Assembly (NCBI GenBank): GCA_015654675.1
Contig: JAATGM010000010.1
Span: 62,001-126,000, forward strand
From: Planctomycetota bacterium
GTDB lineage: Bacteria; Planctomycetota; Phycisphaerae; UBA1845; UTPLA1
Reading direction: 5' to 3'
Length of the DNA: 64,000 bases
A program made the translations under genes and the position numbers. Of the stretch, positions 55,422 through 63,904 are shown one piece after another. Position 1 is the stretch's first letter. Every line of letters starts with the position of its first letter. The notes beneath the pieces were generated by a model, which had not been told where the DNA came from, did not search any database, and saw only the letters and a list, made by a program, of their open reading frames with translations.

Positions 55422-58235
55422 TTATTCGTCCGATTGTTCCGTTGTTGCGGGCGCGCTCGCCGGCGTTGAGAGCCGTTCATGCCTGGCCGCCTCATCCGGC
55501 TTTCCGTACTTGCGGTAATACGCCGCCAGCAACCGATGCCCCTCGGCCTCGTCCTGTGGCAGCAGCGTCATCGAATGATAATGCCGCTCAGCCTCCGATT
55601 CGCGTCCCAGCTTCTCATACAGCTCGCCCAGCTCGCGATGCGTCTCGCCGTCGTAAGGATCGATGTCGATCGCGCGCTCAAGCCATTCCGCTGCCTTCCG
55701 GTCGTCGCCGCGCGCCCGCTCGCAACCGGCCAGTCGCTTGCAGACGTCCGGTTCATCCTCCGTCAGCGGATACAACTTCTCCAGTTGCTCGCGGCCCACA
55801 TCCTCGCGCTTCGTCACCAGGTATATGCCGGCCAGTCGTCGATACCCATCCGGATCGGCCGGCCGCAACACCTGATATTTTTTCCAGAGTTCTTCCGCCT
55901 CGTCCCACTCTTCACGCGCCTGATGCATCATTGCCGCGAAGCGCACCGCGTCCGGATCATTCGGGGCAATGTCCAGAAATTGCTCGATCGAAGCCGCCGC
56001 CGACTCGTACATCTCCAGCCGCTCTTCATCCTCGCGCGCCTGATCCGCTGAGTTCGCCCCGATCGTCGCCATCACATAAACGGCTCGCGGCTCTTCCGAA
56101 TCGATCTCGAGCGCCTTCGCCGCCTGCTCACGCGCCGGGCCTACGTCGTGCGCCAGCATCAGCGCCTCCGCCAGCCGCGCCCGCACGCCGGAGTCAAACG
56201 GCGCCACTTTCACCATTTTCCGCAGCCGCGCAACATCTCCGGGACGCTCCATCCGCAGATTCCACGTCACCGCCTCCTTCTTCGCCCACGCCGAAAAGTC
56301 CCGATCAAAATCCGCCGTCGAAATCCCGAGCACGGACTGAAACGCCTCCGGCTGCGTCTTCCGGTCGCGAAACGCCTTCAGCAACGCCACCAGTTTGTCT
56401 TTGCCCCAGCGCGACGCGATGTACTCGATTTGCCACTCGCTCTGGGCGTACGCCATGCTGCGGTCCGTCGCCTTGCGCGGCCGCATGAATCCCCAGTCCA
56501 GAGTTTGAAGCGTGAACAGCTCGTCTCGCCGAATCGCATCGGCCAGCAAAATGTTCCACGCCCACGGCCGCGGAGCATGCTCCGCGTACACCGCCATGCC
56601 CTCGGTCATCCAGTGCGGAATTCGATTCTCCGTCGCCGCCAGCGTCACCGTGTGCGTGAACTCATGCCGCAACACGCGCTCCCAATTGAACAGTGACATC
56701 GCCCCGGTCTTGCGCGGCGCGTCCATCGCAATCACCGGTCCGGTGCAGGCCCCCATCGTATGAATCCACGGCCGGCCCGAAATGCGAACCGAGAACTCAG
56801 AATGCGCCGGAAAAACCTCGATCGCCGTTTGAGTGGTTGGAACGGCCTGAAACTCCTTCGTCACGTCGTCATAGATCTTCGCCAGCCGCTCCGCGAAATA
56901 CGGCGCCAATACCGCATCCTGCTTCTGGTCATACTTGATCGCAAAGTGCGGCGTCTCATGCACCGCGAATCGCTCGATCTGATCAAGCAGCTCCAGCACG
57001 TTGAATGTCTGCTGATTGAAGCTGTCCAGATTCCACGATGCTTCCAGAATGCGCCGCGCCCCCGGCTCATCTCCCGACTGCATGTACATCAGCCCCAACT
57101 CGGTCCGCGGCTCAGGCCATGTTGGATCGGCTTCGATCGCCTTCTGGAACTCGCGCTCCGCTTCCGCGTACTGCCGCGCCGCCGAAAGCCAGAACCCCAG
57201 CTCAAAGTGCAACGCGGCCGACTTCGGCGCGATGGCCGCCAGCCGCTTTTCCGTCGCCGCCGCCGCATCCGGCTTCTCGCCGCGAATCTGCGCCGCCGCG
57301 AGCAACGCCAATCCTTCGATCGATCGTGGGTTGACCCTCAGAATCCGTTCGGCCACCTCTTCCGCCGCCGCAAACTTTCGCTCCAGCATGCGCGTGTGGC
57401 CCAGTGCCATCAGCGCCGCCACAGAATTCGGGTTGATCTCCAGGGCCGCGTTCGCTTCCGCCTCGGCCCGATCGAAGTCCCAATTCTCGACGGCTGCCGC
57501 CGCCAACCCTGCGTGCGCTTCGACCGCCTTGGGATTGGATTTCAGAATCGTCTTGAAGTCTTCCGCCGCCTCAGCCGTGTTGTGCTTCTCGAGCAGCAAT
57601 TCCGCCGCCGCCTGTCGCGCCGGCCAATAGCGTGCGTCGACGAACTCGAACGCCTCCTGGTAGACATCCTGCAGAACGTACTTGCAGCGGTCCTTCAGAT
57701 TCTCATTTCGCGTCAGCACCGAATAGCGATAGAACCCCCGCCCCGTCCACATCAAATCCTCGGCCCGATCCGGCAGAGTATCGTGCGCGACCTTGTCGAA
57801 TCGCGCGTAGGTATCGATCGCTTCCTGTCGCCGCCCGAGTTCCTCGTAGAGCTGCCCCAGCTCCGCCCGCGCCCGAAAGTTGCCTTCCGACAACTCCAGC
57901 GCCCGCTTCCAATGCTCAATGGCCTCGTCGTAATCGCCCACGCGCGAGAGCATCGCCGCCAGCACGGTGTGCCAGTCGCTCGATTTCGCCCCGTCGCTCT
58001 CAATTCCGCGCAGCCGCTCGATGGCCTCACGATACCGTCCCCGCACATCGTCGACGTCCGTCCAGCCGACATGCGCGTCGACGCGCGTGGAGTCGTCTTT
58101 CGAGAGCTTGCGATACGCCGACTCGGCCTCGTCGTATTTACCTTCTAGAAATTGCTGTCGCGCTTCGCGCAACCCCTCCGACCCGCTCGAAGATGCGATT
58201 GAGATCGCGAAGGATAAGATGAGGCAGGCCGTCAT
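55422..58235 (-). CDS. exported TPR protein with a gluzincin (peptidase MA-like) domain
   Basis: A 937-residue protein with a short signal (TACLILSFAISIASSSG). Residues about 25-410 are tetratricopeptide repeats (ARQQFLEGKYDEAESAYRKLSKDD, AIEHWKRALELSEGNFRARAELGQLYEELGR). In the middle, HEFTH at about residue 523 followed 17 residues later by WMTEGMAVYAEH gives the HExxH and third-ligand Glu of peptidase-MA-type gluzincins. More TPRs (residues about 680-930) follow. It may process or organise periplasmic proteins; the target is unknown. It precedes mazG by 27 bases and follows a small membrane protein gene by 46. Confidence 0.82.
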   Translation of the reverse strand: MTACLILSFAISIASSSGSEGLREARQQFLEGKYDEAESAYRKLSKDDSTRVDAHVGWTDVDDVRGRYREAIERLRGIESDGAKSSDWHTVLAAMLSRVGDYDEAIEHWKRALELSEGNFRARAELGQLYEELGRRQEAIDTYARFDKVAHDTLPDRAEDLMWTGRGFYRYSVLTRNENLKDRCKYVLQDVYQEAFEFVDARYWPARQAAAELLLEKHNTAEAAEDFKTILKSNPKAVEAHAGLAAAAVENWDFDRAEAEANAALEINPNSVAALMALGHTRMLERKFAAAEEVAERILRVNPRSIEGLALLAAAQIRGEKPDAAAATEKRLAAIAPKSAALHFELGFWLSAARQYAEAEREFQKAIEADPTWPEPRTELGLMYMQSGDEPGARRILEASWNLDSFNQQTFNVLELLDQIERFAVHETPHFAIKYDQKQDAVLAPYFAERLAKIYDDVTKEFQAVPTTQTAIEVFPAHSEFSVRISGRPWIHTMGACTGPVIAMDAPRKTGAMSLFNWERVLRHEFTHTVTLAATENRIPHWMTEGMAVYAEHAPRPWAWNILLADAIRRDELFTLQTLDWGFMRPRKATDRSMAYAQSEWQIEYIASRWGKDKLVALLKAFRDRKTQPEAFQSVLGISTADFDRDFSAWAKKEAVTWNLRMERPGDVARLRKMVKVAPFDSGVRARLAEALMLAHDVGPAREQAAKALEIDSEEPRAVYVMATIGANSADQAREDEERLEMYESAAASIEQFLDIAPNDPDAVRFAAMMHQAREEWDEAEELWKKYQVLRPADPDGYRRLAGIYLVTKREDVGREQLEKLYPLTEDEPDVCKRLAGCERARGDDRKAAEWLERAIDIDPYDGETHRELGELYEKLGRESEAERHYHSMTLLPQDEAEGHRLLAAYYRKYGKPDEAARHERLSTPASAPATTEQSDE

Positions 58236-58281
58236 CGTTCACCGGCAGTGTGCATCCCCCAGCCGTCTGGAGATTATACGA

Positions 58282-58797
58282 TCATCCCCGCGTGTCGGGT
58301 CGCGCCACGTTTCCGCTCCGCTCAAACGCCTCGTCAAAAAGTCCAACCCCACGCCGGATTTCCAGATACTCACGAACAAAAATCACCAGGTTCACCGGCG
58401 CCATCCCGATGCCGGCCGCAAAATGCCAGTTAGTGGAGACGCCCCACGCCGCCGCCTGCCTGGGTTCGGTCACGATCGCCCCGAGCACCGCCGTCGCCAG
58501 CGTCCAACCGATCGCAATCAAAACCATGAAAAGCGTCCGGGACTTGCAGACCTGCAAATCTCTTGCCAGCCGCGCGTCAGCCCGCCCGGCCGCAATCGCC
58601 TCCTGCGTAATCCGCATCGAGACGACGAACGTCATGAATGCCACGACGTGCACGAAACACGTATACAACGCTGACAGCAAACCGAGCACAAAATGTTGGA
58701 AATAATGCTCCTGGCCCTGAACCAGAAGACCTACCACTGCCGTCACGCAAATGAGCAGCAGGTCGCCCCCCGCAAGAATGACAAAGATCAGCCGCAT
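58282..58797 (-). CDS. membrane protein with four predicted helices, 171 aa
   Basis: Four hydrophobic segments: residues about 2-26 (LIFVILAGGDLLLICVTAVVGLL), about 36-60 (FVLGLLSALYTCFVHVVAFMTFVV), about 88-112 (TLFMVLIAIGWTLATAVLGAIVT) and about 124-144 (FAAGIGMAPVNLVIFVREYL). The loop between helices two and three is basic and hydrophilic. I recognise no catalytic residues or family. It is transcribed leftward 14 bases after the TPR lipoprotein gene and before the gluzincin gene. Confidence 0.65.
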   Translation of the reverse strand: MRLIFVILAGGDLLLICVTAVVGLLVQGQEHYFQHFVLGLLSALYTCFVHVVAFMTFVVSMRITQEAIAAGRADARLARDLQVCKSRTLFMVLIAIGWTLATAVLGAIVTEPRQAAAWGVSTNWHFAAGIGMAPVNLVIFVREYLEIRRGVGLFDEAFERSGNVARPDTRG

Positions 58798-58811
58798 CCG
58801 GCCGAATGATA

Positions 58812-59753
58812 CTACGAACCCGAGTCGTCCGTATTCGGCTTGGAATCCGCCGCCGGTGCCTTGCTGTTCGCGTCGATCCGGTCGGTCTCCGTCCGCAATT
58901 CGCCGCCGCTCGGCTCGCGCTCCTCGCGCGGCCGCAGGTGGCTGCCTTCCTCGTCCGTGAGTTGCTCAATACGCGACGCCGCAAATCGCTGATTTGACGC
59001 ATTCAGCGGCTCGACATCCAGAACCTCGCGATACAACTCCAGCGCCCGCTTTCGATTGTGCCGGCGGAAATCCTCGACCACCGCGCACTGGAACCGCGCC
59101 GCGTGCGGCGTCTTCGGATCGAGTTCCCACGACCACTGGTAATAGCGAATCGACAGCGCGTCGTCCGGGTCTTCCTTCCGCAGATACTCCTTATAGATCT
59201 CCGCGATGTAGAAGGCCGCGTCGTCCACCTTGTCCGACTTCGGATATTTCCGAATCACGTCCTGAAACATCGCCTGCGACTCGCGCGCTTTCACGCGATT
59301 GGCTTCCAGGAATCCCGTCAGTGGCAGTCCCCGTACCTCGTTCAGCTTCGCCTTTGCCTTGTCGTACAGTGCGTCCGCCTCGGGAATACTCTTCTCCGGC
59401 GCGACCTCCACCGTCGCGATGATCGGCCGCTCAGACAAGTATGGATATACCTCGACCATCTCGGTCCGCTCGCGCTGCCGCCGTGCCCAGTTGGCCTTGT
59501 CGAGGTCGCCGATCTCCAGATACAGCTTCTCCATCCGCGTGAGCTGCTCGAGATACGCCTTGCGCGAGCGCATCATGTCTTCGACGGTGCTCGACACGTC
59601 GGCGCCGCCATCTTCCTTGAGCCGCTTCGCGACCTTTTCCGGCGGCTGCGAAAGATCCGTCGGAGCCCGCGTATGACGATCCCAATCCTGGCAACCCGCC
59701 GCGCTCGCGACCAGCATCAACGCCGCGACGCGCAAACCTTTCATCCGATCCAT
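58812..59753 (-). CDS. TPR lipoprotein
   Basis: ATG 59753 with GGGAG eight bases upstream begins a lipoprotein signal (DRMKGLRVAALMLVASAAGC). After a low-complexity linker, the mature protein is helical: SRKAYLEQLTRMEKLYLEIGDLDKANWARRQRERTEM, MFQDVIRKYPKSDKVDDAAFYIAEIYKEYL, DDALSIRYYQWSWELDPKTPHAARFQ, KRALELYREVLDVEPLNASN. These are TPR repeats like those of BamD/YbgF-type envelope proteins, but the fold cannot be fully proven by eye. The C-terminus is acidic and disordered. It sits between ispD and a small membrane protein gene. Confidence 0.72.
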   Translation of the reverse strand: MDRMKGLRVAALMLVASAAGCQDWDRHTRAPTDLSQPPEKVAKRLKEDGGADVSSTVEDMMRSRKAYLEQLTRMEKLYLEIGDLDKANWARRQRERTEMVEVYPYLSERPIIATVEVAPEKSIPEADALYDKAKAKLNEVRGLPLTGFLEANRVKARESQAMFQDVIRKYPKSDKVDDAAFYIAEIYKEYLRKEDPDDALSIRYYQWSWELDPKTPHAARFQCAVVEDFRRHNRKRALELYREVLDVEPLNASNQRFAASRIEQLTDEEGSHLRPREEREPSGGELRTETDRIDANSKAPAADSKPNTDDSGS

Positions 59754-59886
59754 CGGTGAATCTCCCGCTCGATTTTCGCCCCGCGCCAGGCCCACTCCGC
59801 GCCCCAGCGCGCCGCGACCAAAGCCGCGGCCGCATTCCAATGCCCCAAACGCCGCCGGTCAAGCCCACGCCCGGCCCGCTGCCGTA

Positions 59887-60624
59887 CTACCACTTCGCCT
59901 CCTCAAACGCCCCCATCTGCCCGCCGCGCTTCGGCTGCGGCAGCGTCTTGATGATCGAGCCGGCCAGCGACAGATCGCCCTTGGTTGTGATTTTGATGTT
60001 CCGCGCGTCCGACTCCAGGATGCTCACCGGATGTCCCGATTGCTCGACCAACTGGGCATCATCGGTGATCGGCGCGTCGGCCGGCGGCACATCGGCGTAG
60101 GCCTTGAGGATCACGTCGCGCCGAAAGACCTGCGGCGTCTGCGCCATCCACAGCCCCTCCCGCGAAACCGTCTCCTCGATGATCTTCTGCGAACTCACCC
60201 GCTTCAGCGTCGCCGTCACCCGCGTGGCCGGTATGGCCGCCCCCGTCTTGACCGCCTCCGCAAAGATGCCGTCAATCCACTCCGCTGCCACACATGGCCG
60301 CACCGCGTCGTGAATTGCCACGTATTCCGCGTCTTCAGGAATGGCGGCGAGCCCCTTGGCCACCGACTCATGCCGCGCCGCCCCACCCTCAACCAGCTTT
60401 ACGCCCATAAACCCGAGATTCGGCCCAAACTTGGTCTTCATCTGCTGCATGTCCGCCGGGCTAACGACCAGCACGACCTGGTTCACGTCCTCGCGGTTCA
60501 CGAAAAGCTGCAACGACTTGAGAAAGCACGGCTGCCCATCGACATGCGCGAATATCTTGTTCTCATCACCGCCAAATCGAGTCCCCGACCCGGCCCCCAC
60601 CACAATCACCGCCATCTTCGGCAT
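59887..60624 (-). CDS. ispD: 2-C-methyl-D-erythritol 4-phosphate cytidylyltransferase
   Basis: Third enzyme of the MEP isoprenoid pathway, which couples CTP to methylerythritol phosphate. ATG 60624 (MPKMAVIVVGAGSGTRFGG) has AAGGAG six bases upstream; the frame before it is not coding. The nucleotide-binding loop VGAGSGTRFGGDENKIF is slightly unusual (GDENK in place of the common xxPKQ). Other motifs: VLVVSPAD, VEGGAARHESVAKGLAAI, AIHDAVRPCVAAEWID, GLWMAQTPQVFRRDVI, ITDDAQLVEQSGHPVSI, DARNIKITTKGDLSLA. Length of 245 is normal. It faces thiL, and the TPR lipoprotein gene lies 133 bases downstream. Confidence 0.92.
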   Translation of the reverse strand: MPKMAVIVVGAGSGTRFGGDENKIFAHVDGQPCFLKSLQLFVNREDVNQVVLVVSPADMQQMKTKFGPNLGFMGVKLVEGGAARHESVAKGLAAIPEDAEYVAIHDAVRPCVAAEWIDGIFAEAVKTGAAIPATRVTATLKRVSSQKIIEETVSREGLWMAQTPQVFRRDVILKAYADVPPADAPITDDAQLVEQSGHPVSILESDARNIKITTKGDLSLAGSIIKTLPQPKRGGQMGAFEEAKW

Positions 60625-60703
60625 CGTCTTCTCCTTGTAAGCCGAATCTAACGCGCACCATTCCAGGCAACAAACGCGAGCATCCTCGTCCCTCGCCAAG
60701 TCG

Positions 60704-60709
60704 TATAAT
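60704..60709 (+). promoter_or_regulatory. -10 box giving a probably leaderless thiL transcript
   Basis: A perfect TATAAT ends eight bases before the thiL ATG at 60718. Transcription normally begins about seven bases after the -10, i.e. at or next to the ATG. No Shine-Dalgarno site lies between. A clear -35 was not seen. Confidence 0.5.
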
Positions 60710-60717
60710 TCGCCCTG

Positions 60718-61653
60718 ATGCCGAAAAGCGAACTCGCCTTCGTCCACTGGTTGCGATCGCGAACAACCACCAACCCGCTCCGCGTCCCCATTCCGATCGG
60801 CGACGACATGGCCGGCCTCCGCACGCGCGGCGATCTCGTATTCGTCACCGCCGACATGCTCATGGACACCGTCGACTTTGAAACCGCCAAGCACACGCCC
60901 GCGCAGATCGGCCGCAAAGCACTTGCCTGCTCGCTCTCCGATTGCGCTGCCATGGCCGTCATGCCGATCGGCTTCCTCGCGTCAGTCGCCCTGCCCAACA
61001 GTTGGACGATGGAGCAAGCCCAGCAACTCATCGAAGGCATGCTCCCCCTCGCCGAGCAATACCATTGCCCCCTCGTCGGCGGCGACACCAACAGTTGGAA
61101 CCACCCGCTCGTCATCGACATCACCGTCCTGGCCCAGCCCTTCCCCCAGATCGCCCCCGTCCGCCGCAACGGCGCAAAGCCCGGCGACTCGCTCTACGTC
61201 AGCGGCCCGCTCGGCGGCTCAATCCTCGGTCGGCACCTCACCTTCGAACCCCTCATCAACGAAGCCCGCCGCCTCGCCGAAACCCTCGGCCCCGACCTGC
61301 GCGCCATGCTCGACCTCAGCGACGGCCTCTCGCTCGACGCCGCCCGCCTCGCCGACGCCTCCAACGTCGGCATTGAACTCAACACCGCCGCCATCGAGCA
61401 GCGCGCCCTCCACACAGACACCGCCGATCTCTCAAAGCAAACCGGCCGCGCTGCCCTCGATCATGCCCTCTCAGACGGCGAAGACTTCGAACTACTCGCC
61501 GCCGTCGCCCGCACCGATGACTTCCTTGAAACCCCCGTCGCCCGCTGGTCGCGCATCGGCCAGGTCGTCGAATCGGGCCTCTGGCTCATCGACCCAACCG
61601 GCCACCGCGCCGCCCTTGAGCCCAAGGGCTGGGAGCACTTTCGCGATGCCTGA
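60718..61653 (+). CDS. thiL: thiamine-monophosphate kinase
   Basis: Converts thiamine phosphate to the diphosphate with ATP. PurM-like fold of 311 residues: PIPIGDDMAGLR (metal Asp), FVTADMLMDTVDF, GRKALACSLSDCAAMAVMPIGFLASVALP, CPLVGGDTNSWNHPLVIDITVLAQ, MLDLSDGLSLDAARLADAS and LSDGEDFELLAAVAR. The second motif reads DMLMDTVDF where standard ThiL has D-x-x-V-E-x-x-H-F, so it is a divergent member. The ATG is preceded by TATAAT only, so translation probably begins leaderlessly. It is followed by tsaE after 15 bases and is divergent from ispD. Confidence 0.88.
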   Translation: MPKSELAFVHWLRSRTTTNPLRVPIPIGDDMAGLRTRGDLVFVTADMLMDTVDFETAKHTPAQIGRKALACSLSDCAAMAVMPIGFLASVALPNSWTMEQAQQLIEGMLPLAEQYHCPLVGGDTNSWNHPLVIDITVLAQPFPQIAPVRRNGAKPGDSLYVSGPLGGSILGRHLTFEPLINEARRLAETLGPDLRAMLDLSDGLSLDAARLADASNVGIELNTAAIEQRALHTDTADLSKQTGRAALDHALSDGEDFELLAAVARTDDFLETPVARWSRIGQVVESGLWLIDPTGHRAALEPKGWEHFRDA

Positions 61654-61668
61654 TTTACACTTCAAATA

Positions 61669-62124
61669 ATGGCCGAATGGACCCTGACCTCCGACTCCCC
61701 GGAAGCGACACGCGACCAGGCGCAAGCCCTCGCCGCCAATCTCCAACCCGGAGACGTCGTCGCCCTCGTCGGACCCCTCGGCGCAGGCAAGACCCAATTC
61801 GTAAAAGGCCTCGCCGCCGGCCTCGGCGTCGTCGACCCTCAAGGCGTGAATAGCCCGACCTTCACCCTCATCCAGGAATACCACGGCCGCGCCACGCTCT
61901 ACCACCTCGACGCCTACCGCCTCGCCGGCGCGCGCGAGCTCGATGCCCTCGGCTTCGACGAACTGCTCGACGCCGGCGGAGTCGTCGTCGTCGAATGGGC
62001 CGACCGAGTATCGGCCATGCTCCCGCCCGAAGCAATCTGGATTGAACTTACCCCAACAGGTGAGCAGTCTCGAACCCTGACCGTCCGCGCCCCCGCGCTG
62101 ATCGCGACCCGATTCCGAGACTAG
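61669..62124 (+). CDS. tsaE: tRNA N6-threonylcarbamoyladenosine ATPase TsaE
   Basis: P-loop ATPase needed for the universal t6A modification of tRNAs that decode ANN codons. Motifs: LQPGDVVALVGPLGAGKTQFVKGLAAGLG (Walker A GPLGAGKTQ), NSPTFTLIQEY with the conserved Ser-Pro-Thr-Phe, LYHLDAYRLAGARELDALGFDELLDAGGVVVVEWADRV, the last two including Asp and Glu-Trp. Length of 151 is normal. A TACACT box (61656-61661) lies seven bases before the ATG, again with no Shine-Dalgarno. It is convergent with the secretin-like gene. Confidence 0.93.
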   Translation: MAEWTLTSDSPEATRDQAQALAANLQPGDVVALVGPLGAGKTQFVKGLAAGLGVVDPQGVNSPTFTLIQEYHGRATLYHLDAYRLAGARELDALGFDELLDAGGVVVVEWADRVSAMLPPEAIWIELTPTGEQSRTLTVRAPALIATRFRD

Positions 62125-62139
62125 CCGCCCGAGAATTGG

Positions 62140-63018
62140 TTATTTGTTCGCGTTCGAAAACACAATCCGCGTGATGCACGCCATCCCCGGCGTCTTCGCA
62201 TCCGGCGACGGCGAAGTGCCGACGACTACGATCGGCTTCCCATCGGAAATTGGCCCCTCGTATTTGGACCTGATTCGAATAAACACAAGCGCTTTGAGGC
62301 CGTTACCGATGTTCACATCGCCGGAGCTTGTCGTGGAACATTCAACCGCTAGGTTCGTTATCCCCGATCCTGACGTCATCGCCGTACCCGGGTCGAGATC
62401 GATCTTGCAGCCGATGTCCTGGTACTGAATCTGCGTATTGACCTGCCCGTTCCTGGCGACTTGAGTACCGGTCACAAACGGAGCACTGGAAGCGCCTGAA
62501 ATTTTGGACCCATCCACGAGGTTCACCCGCTGGAGAAATCGCTGCGACACCTGCACTGGTCCAAGTCCGCTTAGACGCTTCTGAAACTTGGCAGCGTCCG
62601 CTGCATCCGCGGTAAGTTCCGAGGCCGACAGACTCGCCAGCCGACCCGATTCCATGGGAAGCAGATACACAGTCGCATCCATCATGGCCGTCGGATCACC
62701 GGCGATTACCCCGATCCCCAGCGGTCGATCCATAGCCCGAACAATGTCGCGCGCTGCCTCGATCTGCTGTCGAGGCCCCGCAATGATCAGTGCGTTCCCG
62801 CTAGGCGCCGCGGTGACGCGCACCGCCCCACTCGCGCTGTCGTCCGGATCGCCGCGCAGCACGATTCGCATGAGATTCGCTGTATCCCGAACCCCGAGAT
62901 TCGTCACAGGGACAAGCACGGTTTCAGTCGGCGGTTTGTAGCGCTTGGCAGGCGCATCACCCAGACCCAGACTCGAAGCACCAGCTAGAACGACCATCAG
63001 CCCGCGCGGCCATCGCAT
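62140..63018 (-). CDS. exported secretin-like protein with NolW/secretin-N domain (second of pair)
   Basis: ATG 63018 has a GGGAGGA site at good spacing, then the signal RWPRGLMVVLAGASSLGLG. Residues about 30-100 form a secretin N1-type domain: TETVLVPVTNLGVRDTANLMRIVL, VRVTAAPSGNALIIAGPRQQIEAARDIVRAMD. Residues about 120-292 look like a reduced secretin beta-domain: FLQRVNLVDGSKISG, VTGTQVARNGQVNTQIQYQDIGCKIDLDPGTA, LAVECSTTSSGDVNIGN, IVVVGTSPSPDAKTP, which follow the order found in GspD/PilQ. At 292 residues it is far shorter than a full secretin. It is separated by 22 bases from the similar gene upstream. Confidence 0.62.
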   Translation of the reverse strand: MRWPRGLMVVLAGASSLGLGDAPAKRYKPPTETVLVPVTNLGVRDTANLMRIVLRGDPDDSASGAVRVTAAPSGNALIIAGPRQQIEAARDIVRAMDRPLGIGVIAGDPTAMMDATVYLLPMESGRLASLSASELTADAADAAKFQKRLSGLGPVQVSQRFLQRVNLVDGSKISGASSAPFVTGTQVARNGQVNTQIQYQDIGCKIDLDPGTAMTSGSGITNLAVECSTTSSGDVNIGNGLKALVFIRIRSKYEGPISDGKPIVVVGTSPSPDAKTPGMACITRIVFSNANK

Positions 63019-63040
63019 TGTCCGATCCTCCCAATCTGAA

Positions 63041-63904
63041 CTACTGAGTATCGCGTACCACAAACCGAACTACAGAAATACACTCCTTCGATGATTCTTC
63101 ACCCGCGGCCCCCGTCGTCAGCATGACCGCCGCGCGTCCCCAAGGGATCGGACCCGACCAGTCATGGCCCGACTTGTAGTGCATGACGCACTTTGTCCCA
63201 CCGCCAAGCTCAAGTCTGCTGAGGCGATTGGTCAAACCCTCACCTCGCACCCGAATCGATCCAGCGCCGGCCGACCTCGGCCATATCCAAACCGTCCCGT
63301 GGACATGCTCAGGTCGCGCCAATTCTTGAGTCCTCCCCTCCCGCAGAAGCTCTTCAATCGGCTGGCTCGTTGGTGGAAAGCTGTACTTAATCTCCGTCTC
63401 TCGATCGAACGGCACGCGCTCACTCAGCCGATGAACCAGTCGACTTTCACCCATGCCAGCCAGTAAACTCGCGAGTCCGTCTTCCGTCGCTGCCGCATCC
63501 GACAGCTTCTCCTGCGAAATCGCCGCGACGTCTTCGACCGGAACCATCACCTCGAAGATCGCCACTTCGATCCCAATCGTCCGCCCGCTCGAAACCCCGG
63601 CCGCATCAATCTCCTCAAGCAGCTTCCGCACCGACGCCACGGTCGCCCGCTCGCCCGAAATCTCAATCGCGTGCTCATCCGCGTCGGTCGTGACTTCAAG
63701 CGCCGCTACCGCGTCGGACTTCCCATCGAAAGCAAACAGCTCCCGCAGCGATGCCGCCGTCTCTTCAACCGGCGCGTGCTGAAGCACAATCCGCTCCCGC
63801 GCCGCATCGCCGCCGCGCGCCGGCTGGCTAGCCGCCGGCCCGGCCAACGCCAGCGAACACCCTATGCTGGTCCATACGATCAGAATGAATCGAAAAGAGA
63901 GCAT
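63041..63904 (-). CDS. exported secretin-like protein with NolW/secretin-N domain (first of pair)
   Basis: Signal peptide LSFRFILIVWTSIGCSLALAG, followed by ASQPARGG. A secretin-N-like domain follows: ERIVLQHAPVEETAASLRELFAFDG, LEVTTDADEHAIEISGERATVASVRKLLEEID, and then TIGIEVAIFEVMVPVEDVAAI, which resembles the start of the secretin domain (VxVEAxIxEV). The rest is beta-rich (VWIWPRSAGAGSIRVRGE, KECISVVRFVVRD), with a C-terminus similar to the ACITRIVFSN of its neighbour. The two genes may be a tandem paralogous pair, co-transcribed leftward. Whether they form a pore, or a periplasmic ring or plug, is not clear. Confidence 0.62.
   Translation of the reverse strand: MLSFRFILIVWTSIGCSLALAGPAASQPARGGDAARERIVLQHAPVEETAASLRELFAFDGKSDAVAALEVTTDADEHAIEISGERATVASVRKLLEEIDAAGVSSGRTIGIEVAIFEVMVPVEDVAAISQEKLSDAAATEDGLASLLAGMGESRLVHRLSERVPFDRETEIKYSFPPTSQPIEELLREGRTQELARPEHVHGTVWIWPRSAGAGSIRVRGEGLTNRLSRLELGGGTKCVMHYKSGHDWSGPIPWGRAAVMLTTGAAGEESSKECISVVRFVVRDTQ

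Noticed and set aside
56760-58148. Rightward frame of 462 codons inside the TPR-gluzincin gene
   Set aside because: Arg-rich antisense shadow; the minus-strand protein has clear TPR and HEFTH motifs.
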